64,000 nt of DNA from Thalassobaculum litoreum DSM 18839 (GTDB lineage Bacteria > Pseudomonadota > Alphaproteobacteria > Thalassobaculales > Thalassobaculaceae). Both the position numbers and the translations under genes were made by a program. Shown here piece after piece: positions 44,484-54,610 of this stretch. The notes under the pieces were generated by a model. It searched no databases, was not told where the DNA came from, and was given only the letters and a program-made list of their open reading frames with translations. The DNA is taken from assembly GCF_900102465.1 (NCBI RefSeq), contig NZ_FNBW01000014.1, positions 1 through 64,000 on the forward strand, in the 5' to 3' direction. Every line of letters starts with the position of its first letter. The first letter of the stretch is position 1.

Positions 44484-45452
44484 ATGAGACGTCTCGCACG
44501 TGCGGCGATGGTAGCCGCCCCCATTCTGGCCCTTGGTGCGACCGGCGCCAGTGCCGATCAGTTCGTCCGCATGGTCTCCGGCCCCTCGGGCGGTTCCTGG
44601 TATCCGCTCGGCGCCAAGATCATGCAGGTCATGCAGGACAACATCGACGGCGTGGCCGCGTCCAACACGTCCGGCGGCGGCATCGCCAACGTCAAGGCGG
44701 TCGGCGGCGGCGACGCGGAGATCGGCTGGACCTATGCCCATACGGCCGCGAACGGCTACGAGGGCAAGGGCAAGTTCGACAAGGCGGTCAAGGACATCGC
44801 CTATTTCGCCACGCTCTATCCGTCGACCTTCCAGGTCGCGGTGCCCAGCGACAGCAAGATCATGTCCTTCGAGGACATGAAGGACGCCAACATTTCGCCG
44901 GGCAAGACCGGCTGGACCGGCACGGCCTTCGCCGAGTCGATTCTGCAGGCCTACGGCTTCAACTTCAACGACATCAAGAACAACGGCGGCACCGTCCACT
45001 ACGTGGATTACACCGAGTCCGTGGCTCTTATGAAGGACGGCCATATCGACGTGTTCATGGCCGCCACCTCGATGCCGCAGGCGTCGTTCATCGAACTGAA
45101 CCACAGCCCGGGCCTGCGCTTCATCGGCGTGCCGGAGCCGAAGCTGACCGAGATCATCAAGGCCAACCCGGGCTACATCCGGGGCGCGATCACGCCGGCG
45201 GCCTATGAGGGCGTGGAGCAGGACATCCCGACCCTGGGCATCGTCACCAGCATGATCGTCAGCAAGGATCTGCCGGACGACCTCGTCTACCAGATGATGA
45301 CCATCTTCTGGGACAACCACGCCGCCTTCGCCGAGGTGAAGAAGACGTGGAACGACGTGACCCTCGAGAACGCCCTGAACGGGGCCTCGGTGCCGGTGCA
45401 TCCGGGTGCGGCACGCTATTACGAAGAGAAGGGCGTGCGTCCGGCGAGCTGA
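44484..45452 (+). CDS. TAXI-type TRAP transporter solute-binding protein
   Basis: 322 aa with a Sec signal peptide cleaved near residue 24 (GASA|DQF). MVSGPSGGSWYPLGAKIMQVM and NTSGGGIANVKAVGGGDAEIGW are standard TAXI-family signatures. It captures a substrate, probably a carboxylate or amino acid, in the periplasm for the permease encoded next. TGGAGGAAACACG precedes the ATG at 44484. A strong hairpin follows the gene (45475-45501). Confidence 0.92.
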   Translation: MRRLARAAMVAAPILALGATGASADQFVRMVSGPSGGSWYPLGAKIMQVMQDNIDGVAASNTSGGGIANVKAVGGGDAEIGWTYAHTAANGYEGKGKFDKAVKDIAYFATLYPSTFQVAVPSDSKIMSFEDMKDANISPGKTGWTGTAFAESILQAYGFNFNDIKNNGGTVHYVDYTESVALMKDGHIDVFMAATSMPQASFIELNHSPGLRFIGVPEPKLTEIIKANPGYIRGAITPAAYEGVEQDIPTLGIVTSMIVSKDLPDDLVYQMMTIFWDNHAAFAEVKKTWNDVTLENALNGASVPVHPGAARYYEEKGVRPAS

Positions 45453-45474
45453 TCGCCCCGCAGCGCCGATCTTC

Positions 45475-45501
45475 GCGGACGCCGGGCCTTCCGGCGTCCG
45501 C
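45475..45501 (+). terminator. Hairpin between TRAP binding-protein and permease genes
   Basis: GCGGACGCCGG, loop GCCTT, CCGGCGTCCGC: perfect 11-bp stem, 23 bases after the binding-protein stop. No T-run, so it probably acts as a partial terminator or a barrier to RNA decay, giving more binding protein than permease. Confidence 0.6.
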
Positions 45502-45544
45502 TTAGCGATTCCATTCCTGAGATTAGACAGCCGGGACGGCCGCG

Positions 45545-47554
45545 ATGAGCCAGACGGAAAACGCCCTCGACTACGGCGAGGTCAAGGAGGTCACGTTTCT
45601 CGAGCGCCTGCTGGTGCAGAAGCGCTGGACGTTGTCCTGGACCATCACCCTGTTCTGCGTGGTGATCGCGGTCGCGCTCTCCTTCTTCCACCTCTACGTC
45701 GCCGAGTTCGGCACGCCGGAGGGCCGCTCGTTCCGCACCACCCACCTCACGGTGATGATGGTGCTGGCGCTGCTGATCAACCCGCTGTTCCGCCGGTCGC
45801 ATTTCGAGCCGATCGATAGCCCGATGAAGAAGCTGGGCTTCGGCATCGACCTGGGCCTCGTGCTGGCGGTGATCTTTGTCCATGTCTGGACCATGTGGGA
45901 TATCGACGCCTTCCAGCTGCGCCTGGGCTCCAAGGAGCAGGGCGATCTGATCGTCGGTACCCTGTGCATCGCCCTGGTGCTGGAGGCGACCCGCCGCACC
46001 GTCGGCCTGGCGATGGTCTGCGTGACCGGTTTCTTCATCTTCCACGCGCTGTACGCCCACAAGTTCTTCGGCTTCTTCTACGGCCCGCCGACCCGACCGG
46101 CGAAGTACATCGACACGATGTTCATGAGCACCGACGGCATCTTCGGCCTGCCGCTGCACGTCGCGGCGACCTACATCGTGCTGTTCATCATCTTCGGCGG
46201 CCTGCTGATCCGTTCCGGTGCCGGCAAGTTCTTCATCGACCTCGCCGTGTCCCTGACCGGTCACCGGGTCGGCGGGCCGGCCAAGGCGGCCACGGTCGCC
46301 TCCGGTTTCATGGGGACGGTGTCCGGATCGGCCGTGGCCAACGTGGTGACCACCGGCTCCTTCACCATCCCGCTGATGAAGAAGCTCGGCTATCGCCCGA
46401 AATTCGCCGCCGCGGTGGAGGCCTGCGCCTCGTCGGGCGGGCAGATCACGCCGCCGATCATGGGCGCGGCCGCCTTCATCATCGCCGAGAACCTGGCGCT
46501 GCCCTACGTCTACGTGATCCTGGCCGCCGTCATCCCGGCCTTCCTCTACTTCGCCACCATCTACTTCATGGTGCATTTCGAGGCGGAGAAGACCGGGATC
46601 GAGCGGATCTCCAAGGACCGGCTGCCGCGCGCCCTGGAGGTGCTCAAGGACGGCTGGCACCTGCTGTTCGCGCTGGGCGTGCTGATCTTCTTCCTGGTGA
46701 CCGGCTACACGCCGATGAAGTCGGCCTTCTGGGGCATCCTGGCGCTGGTCGGCCTCAGCTTCATCCGACCCGCGACCCGGATGAGTCCGGCCGATATCCT
46801 GGCGGCTTTCGAGAGCGGCATCCGGTCGACGGTGCCGGTGACCGTGGCCTGCGCCTGTGCCGGCATCATCATCGGCTCGGTCTTCGTCTCCGGCCTCGGC
46901 CTGAAGTTCACCCAGTCGGTGATCGACATGTCCGGCGGCAATCTGCTGATCCTGCTCTCCCTGACGGCGATCGCGGCGATCGTGCTGGGCATGGGGATGA
47001 CCACAACGGCGGTCTACATCACCGTCTCGGCGCTGATCGTGCCGTCGCTGGAGAAGCTGGATGTGCTGCCGATGGCGGCCCATCTGTTCGCCTTCTACTT
47101 CGGCGTGGTCTCGACCATCACGCCACCGGTGGCCCTGGCGGCCTTCGCCGGCGCGGCGATCGCCAAGACACCGCCCATGGCGACGGCGGTGGAGTCGGCG
47201 CGCGTCGGCATCGCCAAATATCTGGTGCCGTTCGCCTTCGTCTATAATCCGTCCCTGCTGTTCGAGGGGTCGGTGCTGTGGACCGTGTATTCCACCGTGG
47301 CGGCGGTGGCCGGGCTGTGGCTGCTTTCGGCCGCCCTGGAATCCTGGCTCTACGGTCCGCTCAAGGGGCTGCAGCGTCTGGCGGTGTTCGCCGCGGCGGT
47401 GCTGGCCCTGATGCCGCCGACCGTCGATATCCTCGGGGTGCCCGGCGTCATCCTGTCCCTGGGCGGTCTCGCGCTCGGCGCCGCCGTCGCCCTGATGCGG
47501 CGGCGCGATCCGGCGCCCCAGTTCGCCGGCAGCAAGGGAGGGGCCCATGGCTGA
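45545..47554 (+). CDS. TRAP transporter fused permease (DctQM type)
   Basis: 669 aa, about 17 hydrophobic helices. The N-terminal third is the DctQ-like part and the rest the DctM-like part, with GFMGTVSGSAVANVVTTGSFTIPLMKKLGY, the family's central motif (in parts: MGTVSGSAVANVV, then TIPLMKK), and the loop GMGMTTTAVYITVSALIVPSL. It works with the TAXI binding protein upstream, using a sodium or proton gradient. It overlaps the following small gene by 8 bp. Confidence 0.92.
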   Translation: MSQTENALDYGEVKEVTFLERLLVQKRWTLSWTITLFCVVIAVALSFFHLYVAEFGTPEGRSFRTTHLTVMMVLALLINPLFRRSHFEPIDSPMKKLGFGIDLGLVLAVIFVHVWTMWDIDAFQLRLGSKEQGDLIVGTLCIALVLEATRRTVGLAMVCVTGFFIFHALYAHKFFGFFYGPPTRPAKYIDTMFMSTDGIFGLPLHVAATYIVLFIIFGGLLIRSGAGKFFIDLAVSLTGHRVGGPAKAATVASGFMGTVSGSAVANVVTTGSFTIPLMKKLGYRPKFAAAVEACASSGGQITPPIMGAAAFIIAENLALPYVYVILAAVIPAFLYFATIYFMVHFEAEKTGIERISKDRLPRALEVLKDGWHLLFALGVLIFFLVTGYTPMKSAFWGILALVGLSFIRPATRMSPADILAAFESGIRSTVPVTVACACAGIIIGSVFVSGLGLKFTQSVIDMSGGNLLILLSLTAIAAIVLGMGMTTTAVYITVSALIVPSLEKLDVLPMAAHLFAFYFGVVSTITPPVALAAFAGAAIAKTPPMATAVESARVGIAKYLVPFAFVYNPSLLFEGSVLWTVYSTVAAVAGLWLLSAALESWLYGPLKGLQRLAVFAAAVLALMPPTVDILGVPGVILSLGGLALGAAVALMRRRDPAPQFAGSKGGAHG

Positions 47555-47768
47555 CATCTTCATCGGCAAGGCGTGGCACTGGGGGCTGCTGGTCATCGCC
47601 TTCGTGCTGCTGGGCGTGGTCGGGGTGTTCTACCTCCACACCTACGCCTTCAATCTGTTCACGACGATCTGCCTGGCCATCGGTCTCGTGGTCGTCCTGG
47701 CCGTCGTGCTGACCCACAAGCCCGGAGAGCGCATCACCCGCGAGCCGATCGAGATGCCGGAGGAGTGA
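47547..47768 (+). CDS. Small two-helix membrane protein of the TRAP operon
   Basis: 73 aa with two hydrophobic helices (about 12-31 and 36-56) and a charged tail HKPGERITREPIEMPEE. It starts inside the last codons of the fused permease gene (8-bp overlap), so it is coupled to it. The permease is already fused, so this would be an additional subunit; its role is unknown. Confidence 0.7.
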   Translation: MADIFIGKAWHWGLLVIAFVLLGVVGVFYLHTYAFNLFTTICLAIGLVVVLAVVLTHKPGERITREPIEMPEE

Positions 47769-47769
47769 T

Positions 47770-47786
47770 GCCGGCGATCCGCCGGC
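47770..47786 (+). terminator. Short hairpin after the TRAP operon
   Basis: GCCGGCG-ATC-CGCCGGC, 7-bp stem with 3-base loop, right after the small gene's stop. No T-run, so a weak candidate. Confidence 0.4.
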
Positions 47787-47864
47787 GGCAGCGGCAAGGC
47801 GTGACTCCCAGTCTATCGGCCCTTATACCCGAAGGTTCTGACCACTAAAGGTCCGGCCGCGCTC

Positions 47865-49688
47865 ATGCGCTTTGCGTTGTTTTCCGTTTTGGCACTCCTG
47901 CTGTTCGCGGGCGGAATCTGCCCTGCTTTCGCGCAAGATCCGGCGCAGGACGAGCAGGCCGGCATCGTCTACGAGGTCACCATCGAGGGGCTCGACGGTA
48001 CCGGTGAGCTGAGATCCCTGGTGGCGGAAAGCTCGGTGCTGAAGTCGCGCATCGACGACCTGCCGATCTCGCGCGCCGCCCTGGAACGCCGGGCGCGCGA
48101 GGACGAGGAGATCTTCAACCGGGTCGCCCGTTCGCTGGGCTATTACGACGCGGTCTTCGTGCCCCGGATCGACGATCCGGCCACGCCGGAGGGCCCGGTC
48201 CGCGTCCTGGTCTATGGCGACCCCGGCGACGTCTACACCTTCGCCGACGTGTCCGTCCGCGCCGCCGAAGAGGCGGACGGCCAGGGGCAGATACCCGCCG
48301 ATATCAGCCTGCCGCGCGAGGATCTGGGCCTGGAACGGGGCGCGCCGGCGAAGTCGTCCGCGGTGGTGAACGCCGAGACCACCCTGATCCGCCTGCTGCA
48401 GGAGCAGGCCTATCCCCTGGCCGAGCTGGTGGACCGCAAGGCGGTGATCGACCGCGACGCCAAGACCATGGATCTGATCTTCCGGGTCGATCCGAAGGGC
48501 AGGGCGCGGTACGGGGCCGTCACCGTGGAGGGCAATGAGAGCATCGAGCGCGACTACATCGTGCGCCGCCTGCCCTGGACCTATGGTGCGCCGGTGGATA
48601 TCCGCGCGCTCGACAAGGGCCGCCGGGCGTTGGCCAGCACCGGCCTGTTCGACAGCGCCGGCATCGCCTTCGCGGACGAGGTCGGCCCGGACGGTCTGCT
48701 GCCGGTCACCGTCACCGTGCGCGAGCATCCGCCCCGCAGCATCGGTGCCGGCATCAGCTATTCGACCTCCGAAGGGCTCGGCACCCGCGCCCATTGGGAA
48801 CACCGCAACCTCTTCGGCGGCGCGGAGAAGCTGCGCACGGAGGTGACCGTCGCCGAGGTGGAGACCAGCCTGACCGGCGCCTTCACCCTTCCGGACGTCT
48901 TGGTGACCGATCAGACCTTCACCATAGAGACCGGGTACATCGAGCAGTACACCGACAGCTACGACAGCGAGAGCTACAAGCTCTCCGGCCGGTTCGACCG
49001 GCGCCTGTCCGAGGCCCTGTCGGTGGATTACGGCCTCAGCCTGGAGCGCTCGCGGATCGAGGAGAACGGCACCGAGGACCGGTTCACCCTGGTCGGCATT
49101 CCGCTGGGCGCCTCCATCGACACCTCCAACGACCTGCTGAATCCGACCCGGGGCGGGCGCACCCGGCTGAAGTTCACGCCGTATCTGGAGAGCCTCGGCT
49201 CCACCCTGTCGTTCTATTCCACGTCCCTGCGCCATTCCCGGTACTTCGCCCTGGACGAGGAGGGCGACCTGGTGCTGGCCGGCCGGGCCGGGATCGGCTC
49301 CATCGTCGGCGCCTCGACCGGCAACCTGCCGGCCGACAAGCGGTTCTATGCCGGCGGCTCCGGCTCGGTACGGGGGTACGCGCTGCAGAGCGTCGGACCG
49401 CTGGATGCCGGCAACGAGCCGACCGGCGGCAGTGCCCTGCTGGATTTCGGCCTGGAGCTGCGCTGGCGGGCCTTCGGCGACTTCGGCATCGTCCCGTTCG
49501 TCGATGCCGGCCAGGTCTACGACCAGGAACTGCCGAGCCTGGACGAGGAACTGCAATGGGCGGCCGGCCTGGGTTTCCGTTACTTCACCGCGATCGGCCC
49601 GATCCGTGCCGACATCGCCTTCCCCCTGAATCCGCGCGACAGCGACGACGTCTTCCAGGTCTATTTCAGCCTCGGCCAGGCGTTCTGA
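47865..49688 (+). CDS. tamA: Autotransporter assembly factor TamA (Omp85 family)
   Basis: 607 aa. The signal peptide (residues 1-23, ending PAFAQ) is followed by three POTRA-type domains (about 30-280) and a C-terminal 16-strand barrel. GSVRGYALQ contains the VRGY motif of Omp85 loop 6, and the chain ends in an aromatic (QAF). It inserts outer-membrane proteins with TamB, whose gene begins 3 bp after the stop. No strong ribosome site is seen upstream. Confidence 0.93.
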   Translation: MRFALFSVLALLLFAGGICPAFAQDPAQDEQAGIVYEVTIEGLDGTGELRSLVAESSVLKSRIDDLPISRAALERRAREDEEIFNRVARSLGYYDAVFVPRIDDPATPEGPVRVLVYGDPGDVYTFADVSVRAAEEADGQGQIPADISLPREDLGLERGAPAKSSAVVNAETTLIRLLQEQAYPLAELVDRKAVIDRDAKTMDLIFRVDPKGRARYGAVTVEGNESIERDYIVRRLPWTYGAPVDIRALDKGRRALASTGLFDSAGIAFADEVGPDGLLPVTVTVREHPPRSIGAGISYSTSEGLGTRAHWEHRNLFGGAEKLRTEVTVAEVETSLTGAFTLPDVLVTDQTFTIETGYIEQYTDSYDSESYKLSGRFDRRLSEALSVDYGLSLERSRIEENGTEDRFTLVGIPLGASIDTSNDLLNPTRGGRTRLKFTPYLESLGSTLSFYSTSLRHSRYFALDEEGDLVLAGRAGIGSIVGASTGNLPADKRFYAGGSGSVRGYALQSVGPLDAGNEPTGGSALLDFGLELRWRAFGDFGIVPFVDAGQVYDQELPSLDEELQWAAGLGFRYFTAIGPIRADIAFPLNPRDSDDVFQVYFSLGQAF

Positions 49689-49691
49689 GCC

Positions 49692-52600
49692 ATGCTGCGG
49701 CGCGCGCTCCTCATCCTCGCCGGCGTGATCGCGGTCCTCGTGGTCGCGGTGCTGGGGCTGGTGGCGGTCGCCAATACCGACTGGGGCCGGGCCCGGATCA
49801 TCGCCCTGGTGGAGGAGGCGACGGCCGACGGGCCCGTGCGCGTCAGCATCGGCGCCATCGACGGCACCCTGCCGGGCCGGATCGAGCTGCGCGACGTCGC
49901 CGCCTATGACGACCAGGGGCAGTTCGCCCGGGCCGGGTCGCTGCTGCTCGACTGGACGCTGCTCGACCTGCTGGCCGGCCGGGTGTCGGTGAACGTCCTG
50001 GCCCTTGCGGATGCCGGTCTGGAGCGTCTGCCGGTGCTGCCCGAGACGCCGGAGGAGCCGGTACCGGAAGACCCCGAGCCGCTGTCCCTCAAGTTCGAGG
50101 TGCCGGGGATCGAAGTCGCCCTGGACCGGCTGTCGGTCGATGCCCTGACCCTCGGCCCCGCCATCGCCGGCGAGCGGGTGACGGTCACCGCCGACCTGTC
50201 GGCCACCCTCACCGCCGACGCGGTCCGGGCCGGCGGCTGGATCGAGGCGGTGCGGCCGCAGGGCCCGCCGGCCCGAGCGGAGATCGATGCCGCCCTGGTG
50301 CCGTCCAGCGGCGTGCTGCGCGCGGATCTCAGCCTGCACGAGCCCGAAGGGGGGCTGGTCGCCGGGCTGTTGGGCGTCGAAGGCCGCCCGGCCCTCGCCC
50401 TGTCGCTGACCGGGGAGGGCGGGCTGGAACGCTGGCAGGGCGCGCTGGAAGGCGGGTTCGGACCGCAGGCGCGGCTGGATCTGGACCTGGTGGTGACTTC
50501 CTCGGCCGAGGGCTACGGCCTGGCGGTGGACGGGAGCGTCGCCGCCGCCGCACTGGCCCCGCCGGATCTGAGGACATTGCTGGCCGAGCCGATCGACCTC
50601 GCCCTGATGGCCCTGACCCGTCCCGACGGCAGCGCCCGACTGGAGAGCCTGGAGGTCGCCCTGCCGGCGGCCACCCTGCAGGCGTCGGCGGAGGTCGATG
50701 CGGCCGGCACGCCGGTGGCGGCCCAGGCGGATCTGGCGGTGCCGGAGCTCGGCGTCTTCGCCGACCTTGCCGGATCGGCGCTTGGCGGCAATCTTGCACT
50801 CTCCGTCCGGCTGGACGAGCAGGGGCGCCGGCTGGTGGCGACGGTCGAGGGCGCGCCGGTGGCGGAGGGCATTTCGCTCGACGGTCTCGCCCTGACCCTG
50901 ACCGCCGAGGCGCAGCAGGCGCTCGCCGAGTTGCCGTCGGAGATCCGCGTCGCCCTGGACGGCAACGTGGCGACGCCGGCGCTGGAGGGCTTCGATACCG
51001 CCGGCCTGCTCGGTCCCCGGCTGGCGCTGACCGCGGCCGGTGTGGTGGCCCCGGAGACCGGGGATGCGACCGTCGACCGCCTGGCGCTCACCACGGATGC
51101 GGCGACGCTGGAGGGGCGCGCGACGGTCACCGACGGCAACCGGCTGGTCCCGACCCTGCGGCTGACCGCCGGCGATCTCGGCCGGTTCAACGATCTGGCC
51201 GGCCTGGATCTGTCGGGCGCCGCCGAGGTGGAACTGGACGGCACCGTCGATCTCGACCCGCTGACGGTGTCCGCCACCCTCTCGGTTTTCGGCTCGGACT
51301 TCGGGCTGGGTGATCCGGCCCTGGGCGGTCTGGTCGGCCCGGCGCCGAGCCTGATCGCCGGCATCAGCCTGGGTCCCGATCGGCGGCTGGAGGTGATCGG
51401 GCTGGAGTTGATCGCCGCCGCCGCCCGGGCGACCGGCGACGTCTCCCTCGATCTCGACGGTGGGGGGATCGGCGGCCGGATCGACCTCGCCGCCGCCGAC
51501 CTGTCGGCGCTGAGCGGCATCGCCGGTTCCGACCTGTCCGGTGCGGCCGCTGTCGCCGTGGCGTTTGGCGGCACCCTGGAGGCGCCGGCGGCCTCCGCCT
51601 CCTGGCGGATTTCCGATCTGGTGGCGGCCGGCACTCCGGTGGACGAGATCACCGGCTCTGCCACCGTCGCCGGCCTGCCGGACCGCCCGGCCGGGGATGT
51701 GACGGCGTCCCTAGGCTTCGGCGGCGAGCCGGTGGATCTGGCCTTTGGCTATGCCCTGGGCGACGGGGTGCTGCGGGTCAGCGGCGTGTCGCTCGACGGG
51801 CTCGGCGCCACGGTTTCAGGCGACGCGTCGGTCGCACTCGACAGCACGCTGGCCCGCGGTGACCTGGAGATCGCCATCGCCGATCTCGGCATCGTCGGCA
51901 CCGCTCTGGACGTGCCGATCACCGGCGGCAGCGTCGCCGGCGCGCTCAGTCTCACGGACCGCAACGGCCAGGGTGTCGGGCTGACCCTGGACGCCAACTC
52001 CCTGGCCGTGGCCGACGGCCCGACGGTGGACCGCGTTCTGCTGGAAGCCTCGCTGGCCGACGCGACCGGCAAGGCCAACGGACGCGTCGACCTGACGGTA
52101 GGCGGGGCGACGGTGGACGGGGCCACGCTGAAGACGGCGGTGCTCGGCGCCGACGTGACCGGCGGGGTGGCCCAGGTGACCCTGAACGCGGAGGGCGAGG
52201 CCGGCGTGCCGGTGGTCCTCGCCGCGGCGGCCTCCGTCCCGCTGGATCCGGCGGCCGGTCCGATCACGGTCAGCCGGCTCGACGCGGATGTGGGCGACGT
52301 GGCGATCCGCCAGCAGGGGGCGATGCAGGTCGCCCTCGACCCGGCGCCGCGCATCGACGGCATCGATCTGGCGATCGACGACGGGCGGGTAAGCGGCCAT
52401 GCCGGACTCGACACCGCCGATCTGGACATCGTCATCGCCATCCGAGAGTTGCCGGCGGCCCTGGCCCGGCTGGCCGACCCGAGCCTGGAGCTGGAGGGGC
52501 GGATCGGCGGCGACATCGCCGTCTCCGGCCCGATCGGGAATCCCGATGCGGACATCGCCCTCTCCACGCCGGGGGTGCGGACCCTCGACCCCAATCTGGC

Positions 52601-54086
52601 CGACGTGCCGCCGCTGGTGGCCGAGGCGGTGCTGAAACTGGCCGACCGGCAGGCGAACGCCCGGCTCGACGCGTCCGTCGGGGACGGGGCCACGGTGACG
52701 GTCTCGGCGGTGGTGGACGGCGCCGCCGGTCCGGCGGGTTCGCCGCCGGTCTTCGAGCCGGGCGCGGGCCTGCAGGCCAGCGTGGATGCCGACATGGATT
52801 TGGCCCGGCTCTCCGCCTTCCTGCCGATCGACCTTGTGGCGATGGCCGGCAGGGCCCAGGCGCGTGTGCGGGCCGGCGGCACGGTCGGCGATCCGGCCCT
52901 GTCCGGCGCGGTCACCGTGGACGAGGGACGGGTCGACGTGCCGTCGGCCGGCCTCTATCTGCGCGACCTGACGCTTCGGGCCGAGGGCGAGGGTCAGGAG
53001 CTGGTCATCCGGCGCTTCGACGCCCGGGCCGCCGGCGGCGGCACCGTCTCCGCCTCCGGCAGCCTGTCGGCCGATCCGGAGACCGGGTTCCCGGCGGACA
53101 TCAGCATCACCGCGGACAACTTCAACGCCTCCGACATGGACATGGCCTCGGTCTCCATCGACATGGACCTGCGGGCCAGCGGCGCCTCGCCCGAATACCT
53201 GCTTGCCGGCAAGGTGACCGTGCTGCCGACGGAGATCCGCATCCCGGAGAACCTGCCGCCCAGCGTGGTCTCGATCGATGTGGTCGAAATCCGCGACGGC
53301 CGGGTGATCGAGGACCCCGAGGAGAAGGAGAAGCGTGAGGAGGCCGAGCAGGCGCCGAGCGCACCCCTGCGTCTCGACCTGGAGATCGACATTCCGGGCC
53401 AGGTCTTCGTGCGCGGCCGCGGTCTGGACAGCGAGTGGGGTGGCAACCTGACCGTCACGGGGCTGGCCGATGCGCCGGCGGTGAACGGCCAGATCGCCGT
53501 GCGGCGTGGCGTGCTGAGCGCGGTCGGCGAGAATTTCGATTTCGAGAGGGGCCGGGTGATCTTCGACGGCGGCGACGCCGAGGATCCGGCCCTCGACATG
53601 CGTCTGACCGCCGAGCTGACGGAGATCCGCGCCTCCATCATCGTCGGCGGCCGGGCGAGCGACCCGGATATCAGCTTGGAAAGCGATCCCGCCCTGCCGG
53701 AGGAGGACATCCTGTCGCACATCCTGTTCGGCTCCACCAAGGCGGAGCTGACGCCCATTCAGGCGCTGAAACTCGCCCGGTCGGCGGCGATCCTGTCCGG
53801 CAGCTTCGGCTCCGGGCCGGGCATCACCGAGCAGGTGCGCGACGCGATCGGCGTCGACACGATCGACGTGGACACCAGCACCGCCGATGACGGCTCGGTC
53901 GGCGCGTCGCTGTCGGTGGGCAAGTACATCGCGCCGGGCGTGTTCCTGAAGCTGCAGCAGGGTCTGTCCGGGGCGTCCAGCCGGGCGGTGGTGGAAGTCG
54001 AGGTGACCGACAGCATCTCGGTGGAGACAGATGTGGGTGCGGATTCCCAAAGCCGGGTTGGCGTCACCTACGAGCTCGACTATTGA
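49692..54086 (+). CDS. tamB: Translocation and assembly module protein TamB
   Basis: 1,464 aa. An N-terminal signal anchor (about 5-27) is followed by a long beta-rich periplasmic region of repeating, amphipathic short strands, and the conserved DUF490 domain at about 1100-1464 with RGRGLDSEWGGNLTVTG, NGQIAVRRGVLSAVGENFDFERGRVIFDG (in parts: NGQIAVRRGVLS, then FERGRVIFDG) and LFGSTKAELTPIQALKLA. Such proteins span the periplasm and move outer-membrane proteins or lipids. The length is above that of E. coli TamB (about 1,259). It follows tamA by 3 bp. Confidence 0.93.
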   Translation: MLRRALLILAGVIAVLVVAVLGLVAVANTDWGRARIIALVEEATADGPVRVSIGAIDGTLPGRIELRDVAAYDDQGQFARAGSLLLDWTLLDLLAGRVSVNVLALADAGLERLPVLPETPEEPVPEDPEPLSLKFEVPGIEVALDRLSVDALTLGPAIAGERVTVTADLSATLTADAVRAGGWIEAVRPQGPPARAEIDAALVPSSGVLRADLSLHEPEGGLVAGLLGVEGRPALALSLTGEGGLERWQGALEGGFGPQARLDLDLVVTSSAEGYGLAVDGSVAAAALAPPDLRTLLAEPIDLALMALTRPDGSARLESLEVALPAATLQASAEVDAAGTPVAAQADLAVPELGVFADLAGSALGGNLALSVRLDEQGRRLVATVEGAPVAEGISLDGLALTLTAEAQQALAELPSEIRVALDGNVATPALEGFDTAGLLGPRLALTAAGVVAPETGDATVDRLALTTDAATLEGRATVTDGNRLVPTLRLTAGDLGRFNDLAGLDLSGAAEVELDGTVDLDPLTVSATLSVFGSDFGLGDPALGGLVGPAPSLIAGISLGPDRRLEVIGLELIAAAARATGDVSLDLDGGGIGGRIDLAAADLSALSGIAGSDLSGAAAVAVAFGGTLEAPAASASWRISDLVAAGTPVDEITGSATVAGLPDRPAGDVTASLGFGGEPVDLAFGYALGDGVLRVSGVSLDGLGATVSGDASVALDSTLARGDLEIAIADLGIVGTALDVPITGGSVAGALSLTDRNGQGVGLTLDANSLAVADGPTVDRVLLEASLADATGKANGRVDLTVGGATVDGATLKTAVLGADVTGGVAQVTLNAEGEAGVPVVLAAAASVPLDPAAGPITVSRLDADVGDVAIRQQGAMQVALDPAPRIDGIDLAIDDGRVSGHAGLDTADLDIVIAIRELPAALARLADPSLELEGRIGGDIAVSGPIGNPDADIALSTPGVRTLDPNLADVPPLVAEAVLKLADRQANARLDASVGDGATVTVSAVVDGAAGPAGSPPVFEPGAGLQASVDADMDLARLSAFLPIDLVAMAGRAQARVRAGGTVGDPALSGAVTVDEGRVDVPSAGLYLRDLTLRAEGEGQELVIRRFDARAAGGGTVSASGSLSADPETGFPADISITADNFNASDMDMASVSIDMDLRASGASPEYLLAGKVTVLPTEIRIPENLPPSVVSIDVVEIRDGRVIEDPEEKEKREEAEQAPSAPLRLDLEIDIPGQVFVRGRGLDSEWGGNLTVTGLADAPAVNGQIAVRRGVLSAVGENFDFERGRVIFDGGDAEDPALDMRLTAELTEIRASIIVGGRASDPDISLESDPALPEEDILSHILFGSTKAELTPIQALKLARSAAILSGSFGSGPGITEQVRDAIGVDTIDVDTSTADDGSVGASLSVGKYIAPGVFLKLQQGLSGASSRAVVEVEVTDSISVETDVGADSQSRVGVTYELDY

Positions 54087-54114
54087 GGAGGCCTCACGCT
54101 TCCGGGGACCTTCC

Positions 54115-54594
54115 ATGACCGACGCCGCCTTCGATCCGAGCACGCCGTCCAGCTTCGCCTTCTGGACCCAGGAGCGGTTGCGCGCCGGCGATCTCGACAT
54201 CGTCGGGCACGTGAACAACAACGCGATCGGCGTGTTCCTGGAGAACGGCCGGGTCCGGATGTTCATGGCGGCGGGCGAGAACCTCTACAGTGCCGCCGCC
54301 GAGGGCGGCTCGCCGGAGACCACCTGGGTGGTGCGGCGCCTGGAGGTGGATTTCGTGCGGGAGATCCGTTTCCCCGGCATCGCGTGGACCGGGACGCGGG
54401 TCACGCGCTTCGGCAACACGTCCTGCCGGGTGGAGCAGGGGATCTTCGTGGACGGGACCTGCCGGGTGACGGCGGTGGCGACCGCCGTCTGCTTCGATCC
54501 GCGGGCCCGTCGCTCCGTGCCGATCTCAGAGGTATTGCGCGGCCAGCTTCTGGCGGCCTGCGAACGCGCCGGCGACGGACCGTTCCCGGGATAG
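54115..54594 (+). CDS. Acyl-CoA thioesterase, 4HBT hotdog fold
   Basis: 159 aa. The hotdog signature AGDLDIVGHVNNNAIGVFLENGRVRMF (residues 24-50) includes the catalytic Asp and the GHVNN loop. It probably hydrolyses a small acyl-CoA; the substrate is unknown. It starts 28 bp after the tamB stop and may be cotranscribed with it. Confidence 0.85.
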   Translation: MTDAAFDPSTPSSFAFWTQERLRAGDLDIVGHVNNNAIGVFLENGRVRMFMAAGENLYSAAAEGGSPETTWVVRRLEVDFVREIRFPGIAWTGTRVTRFGNTSCRVEQGIFVDGTCRVTAVATAVCFDPRARRSVPISEVLRGQLLAACERAGDGPFPG

Positions 54595-54610
54595 GAACGG
54601 CCGCGACGGA

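Noticed and set aside
47823-50339. Long antisense frames over tamA and tamB (also 51816-54266)
   Set aside because: No start context or motif; both plus-strand genes are unambiguous.
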